Position numbers and translations under genes: made by a program
Source: Bacillota bacterium
GTDB taxonomy: Bacteria > Bacillota > Clostridia > Christensenellales > Aristaeellaceae
Length of the DNA stretch: 64,000 nucleotides
Direction of reading: 5' to 3'
Assembly (NCBI GenBank): GCA_023404345.1
Contig: JAEYCB010000046.1
Coordinates: 14,447 to 78,446, forward strand
The notes under the pieces: model-generated
What the model saw: only the letters and a program-made list of their open reading frames with translations
Database searches by the model: none
What the model was told of the DNA's origin: nothing
Shown: in pieces, positions 61,930 to 64,000 of the stretch
Position numbering within the stretch: position 1 is the stretch's first letter
How the letters are laid out: each line of letters begins with the position of its first letter

Positions 61930-62457
61930 CTATTCTTCGTCATCCAAGGCGTCACATTCGACGTCGGCAAAGTCGTCCTCATCCAGCTCGATCACGGGCT
62001 TGACCACTGCCACCTCCCGACGCTGGAACACCAGCGGCTGGCCAAGGGCGTCGGTGATGGTTACGGTGGCATCGTCCATGTCGGTCAGCAGCCCGCGAAA
62101 CGCCTTTGCGCCGTCACGCGCGGCAAAGAGCCTGACCTCCACCACTTCGTCCCTGTGCTTCTCAAAATCGCGCCGGGTTTTTATGGGACGGTCCGCGCCG
62201 GGGCTGGATACCTCCATGATGTCGTAATCCACATCTTCCAGCATGGGCTGAAGGCGCTTGTGATAGTGTTCGCAGTCATCCAGCGACAGGCCGCCTTCCT
62301 TGTCCACGTACACGCACAGGCATTTGCCGCGGCTTTCCTTTTGCAGGGTGACCTCCACCAGCTCCAGGCTCATTTCTTCCGCCACGGCACGCGCGCGCCG
62401 CTCCACTTCGCTCACGACAGACTGGCCCGCGCCGTGCGCGCCCTTGCTCTTTGCCAT
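61930..62457 (-). CDS. rimP: Ribosome maturation factor RimP
   Basis: A 175-residue protein with the RimP N-terminal block (VERRARAVAEEMSLELVEVTL, LCVYVDKEGGLSLDDCEHYHKRL, EVSSPGADRPI) and an Sm-like C-terminus. It assists 30S assembly. The last 15 residues are acidic (DEDDFADVECDALDDEE). First gene of the operon, preceded by a long leader; ATG at 62457. Confidence 0.96.
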   Translation of the reverse strand: MAKSKGAHGAGQSVVSEVERRARAVAEEMSLELVEVTLQKESRGKCLCVYVDKEGGLSLDDCEHYHKRLQPMLEDVDYDIMEVSSPGADRPIKTRRDFEKHRDEVVEVRLFAARDGAKAFRGLLTDMDDATVTITDALGQPLVFQRREVAVVKPVIELDEDDFADVECDALDDEE

Positions 62458-62511
62458 ACCTTCTTACCCCATCCGTTTCCTGCTGAAAATGTCCGTTGCA
62501 AAAAAGCAATC

Positions 62512-62543
62512 AAAAAGAGCGGTATGCTATCGCCCATGCTCTT
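62512..62543 (-). terminator. Attenuator-like hairpin in the rimP leader
   Basis: Minus-strand AAGAGC (62538-62543) pairs with GCTCTT (62515-62520) and runs into TTTTT, 55 bases before the rimP start. It lies within a leader of about 265 bases, so it could terminate most transcripts before the nusA operon. Confidence 0.5.
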
Positions 62544-62728
62544 CCTTCATGCCGCTTTGTCAACCGCAAAGCGCGGCCCGAAGGAATACGCCCTCCGGCG
62601 CCGCCGCGCCCCCCGTAGAGGCGCCGCACGAAAGAAAAGGAAAGCGATACCCACTCTTTTACGAAAAACCCTTCTTTCCTCTGGGTCGAAACGTTGCCAG
62701 AAACAGCCTGCAACAACAGGCAGTAAGC

Positions 62729-62757
62729 AGTATACCACAACGTTTTTGGAAATACAA
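62729..62757 (-). promoter_or_regulatory. Promoter of the rimP-nusA-infB operon
   Basis: Minus-strand TTGTAT (62752-62757), 17-base spacer, TATACT (62729-62734). It leaves a leader of about 265 bases without a supported gene. Confidence 0.75.
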
Positions 62758-62816
62758 GCATTTTGCCGGATGTGGTGAAAAACTTGTATGCTTGCCGACA
62801 GGCGCCACGGTTTCGC

Positions 62817-62845
62817 TTTACAGTCAGACGGCGCTGTGCTACACT
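62817..62845 (+). promoter_or_regulatory. Promoter of the radical SAM gene
   Basis: TTTACA (62817-62822), 17-base spacer, TACACT (62840-62845) with an upstream TG (extended -10). Confidence 0.75.
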
Positions 62846-62879
62846 TTTCGCAGTTTCAGGCGCGAAAGGAGAATGCCGG

Positions 62880-63779
62880 ATGACTCTATGCAACCTGTGC
62901 CCCCGGCGGTGCAACGCCATGCGTGGTCCCGACCGCGGCGACGGCTATTGCCGCATGGGCACCCTGCCGGTGGTGTCCCGCGCGGCGGCGCATCTGTGGG
63001 AGGAGCCCTGCATCAGCGGCACACGGGGCAGCGGCACGGTGTTTTTCAGCGGCTGTGCGCTGGGCTGCGTGTTTTGCCAGAATGAATGCATCAGCCACCA
63101 CAGCCTGGGCCGGTCCATGAACGCCCGGGAGCTGAGCGAGCTGTTTGCGCGGGTGGAGGATCTGGGCGTGCACAACCTGAACCTGGTCACTCCCTCGCAT
63201 TTTGCTCCGGTCATCTTTGAGGCCCTTGACCTGCGCAGGCCGGGCATCCCCGTGGTGTGGAACAGCAGCGGCTATGAAACGGTGGAACTGGTGAAGGCCG
63301 CGGCCCGGTTCGTGGACGTGTTTCTGCCGGATCTCAAGTATTACAGCGCGGAAACTGCGCAGCAGCTGGCCGGCGCGCCGGACTATTTTCCCGTGGCGCT
63401 GGCTGCCATCCGCGCCATGTGCCAGGCCAAGGGCGCGCCCGTATATGACGCGGACGGGCTGATGCAAAGCGGCACGCTGGTTCGGCACCTGATTCTTCCC
63501 CTGCGCATCTCTGAAAGCATGCGCATTCTGGATGCGATTGCAAATGAACTGCCTCCCGGCACGCCTGTGAGCCTGATGCGGCAGTATACGCCCATGAACG
63601 GGGTGACTCTGCCCGGCCTGGACCGGCATCTGACGGCCAGGGAATATGCGCGCGTGCGCGATTACATGCTGGCGCTCGGGCTGGAGGGATATCTGCAAAG
63701 CCCCAAGTCCGCCGACAGCGCCTTTACGCCTGCCTTTATGGACGAGGAAAGCACGCGGTTGTTTCCTGCGGAAATGTGA
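62880..63779 (+). CDS. Radical SAM activase-like protein (PflX/PflA-like)
   Basis: A 299-residue radical SAM protein. N-terminal zinc-like cysteines (LCNLCPRRCNAMRG) are followed by the [4Fe-4S] motif FSGCALGCVFCQN (CX3CX2C), and GSGTVFFSG. The family (COG1313, formate lyase activating-type) probably activates a glycyl-radical or related enzyme; no partner enzyme lies nearby. AAAGGAG lies upstream of ATG 62880. Confidence 0.9.
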   Translation: MTLCNLCPRRCNAMRGPDRGDGYCRMGTLPVVSRAAAHLWEEPCISGTRGSGTVFFSGCALGCVFCQNECISHHSLGRSMNARELSELFARVEDLGVHNLNLVTPSHFAPVIFEALDLRRPGIPVVWNSSGYETVELVKAAARFVDVFLPDLKYYSAETAQQLAGAPDYFPVALAAIRAMCQAKGAPVYDADGLMQSGTLVRHLILPLRISESMRILDAIANELPPGTPVSLMRQYTPMNGVTLPGLDRHLTAREYARVRDYMLALGLEGYLQSPKSADSAFTPAFMDEESTRLFPAEM

Positions 63780-63814
63780 AAAACAAAAAAAATGAATTTT
63801 TTCGCATTTTGGGG

Positions 63815-63842
63815 GTTGACATTCTCGATTGATGGAGTATAA
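63815..63842 (+). promoter_or_regulatory. Promoter of tRNA-Lys
   Basis: Perfect TTGACA (63815-63820), 16-base spacer, perfect TATAAT (63837-63842), about 55 bases before the tRNA; the near-ideal boxes suit a stable-RNA gene. Confidence 0.88.
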
Positions 63843-63896
63843 TAATTTTCGCTGGTTGTGATACCGCTTCACGAAAGCGGACCGGCTGGCGGATAT

Positions 63897-63972
63897 GCAC
63901 CATTAGCTCAGTTGGTAGAGCACCTGACTCTTAATCAGGGTGTCCAGGGTTCGAGCCCCTGATGGTGTACCA
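63897..63972 (+). tRNA. tRNA-Lys(CTT)
   Basis: Cloverleaf of 76 bases: acceptor GCACCAT/ATGGTGT (first pair G-U), D arm AGCTCAGTTGGTAGAGC, anticodon stem CCTGA/TCAGG with loop CTCTTAA (anticodon CTT at 63930-63932), T arm with GGTTCGAGC, discriminator A and encoded CCA. Confidence 0.97.
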
Positions 63973-63977
63973 GAAAA

Positions 63978-64000
63978 GCGCCTCGCAGCATGCGAGGCGC
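63978..64000 (+). terminator. Terminator stem after tRNA-Lys (cut by window edge)
   Basis: GCGCCTCGCA (63978-63987) pairs with TGCGAGGCGC (63991-64000), loop GCA. The T tract would lie past the window end. Confidence 0.75.

Overview
The window looks like one stretch of a GC-rich, endospore-forming Gram-positive chromosome, most likely class Clostridia. Supporting signs are spoIIE, a Spo0A-type DNA-binding protein, a spoVA operon with sigma-G-like promoters, Rex, a CIRCE-controlled groESL operon, an ECF-type vitamin transporter and Shine-Dalgarno sites of the AGGAGG type. The genus cannot be fixed from sequence alone. No phage, insertion sequence, CRISPR array or rRNA was seen; there is one tRNA-Lys(CTT) at the right edge.

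Left part (1-16.7 kb): 3' end of a eukaryote-like NADP isocitrate dehydrogenase, YccF, a cation/proton antiporter divergent from a LysR regulator with an ATC-N9-GAT box between them, a YtrA-type GntR/ABC operon, an XRE/DUF2975 pair, groES-groEL, mutY, a membrane XRE protein, mscL with a zinc-ribbon tail, malic enzyme, a VanZ-RDD fusion, an SDR epimerase, a PHP phosphoesterase and an orphan barstar. Two inverted copies of a multi-hairpin repeat (about 215-230 bp) lie in convergent gaps after malic enzyme and after barstar.

Sporulation and core block (17-33.5 kb): spoIIE, an FMN-binding membrane protein, and a Spo0A-like protein whose receiver has lost its phosphoacceptor and which has a perfect 0A box upstream. 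Then come DUF378, a cysteine-rich propeller protein, TSCPD, a DEAD-box helicase, a CofE-like ligase, pepT, a VanW protein, rex, and the conserved rpmH-rnpA-yidD-yidC-jag cluster without dnaA next to it. A frameshifted sortase-type surface protein follows.

Split spoVA locus (32.8-40.5 kb): spoVAC and spoVAD-spoVAE are separated by about 5 kb of lower-GC beta-mannoside genes (GH130 phosphorylase, cellobiose 2-epimerase and two truncated GH2 beta-mannosidases joined head to head). A near-identical sigma-G promoter/leader sequence lies on each side of the inserted block.

Right part (40.5-64 kb): an M56 sensor protease with secreted proteins (one with an in-frame TGA) and a sigma/anti-sigma pair, an ECF transporter (ecfT, fused ecfA, S component) joined to a SAM hydrolase, a coiled-coil protein, then the long minus-strand rimP-nusA-ylxR-ylxQ-infB-rbfA-nrnA-truB-ribF operon ending in an ArnT-like glycosyltransferase, and finally a radical-SAM activase and tRNA-Lys.
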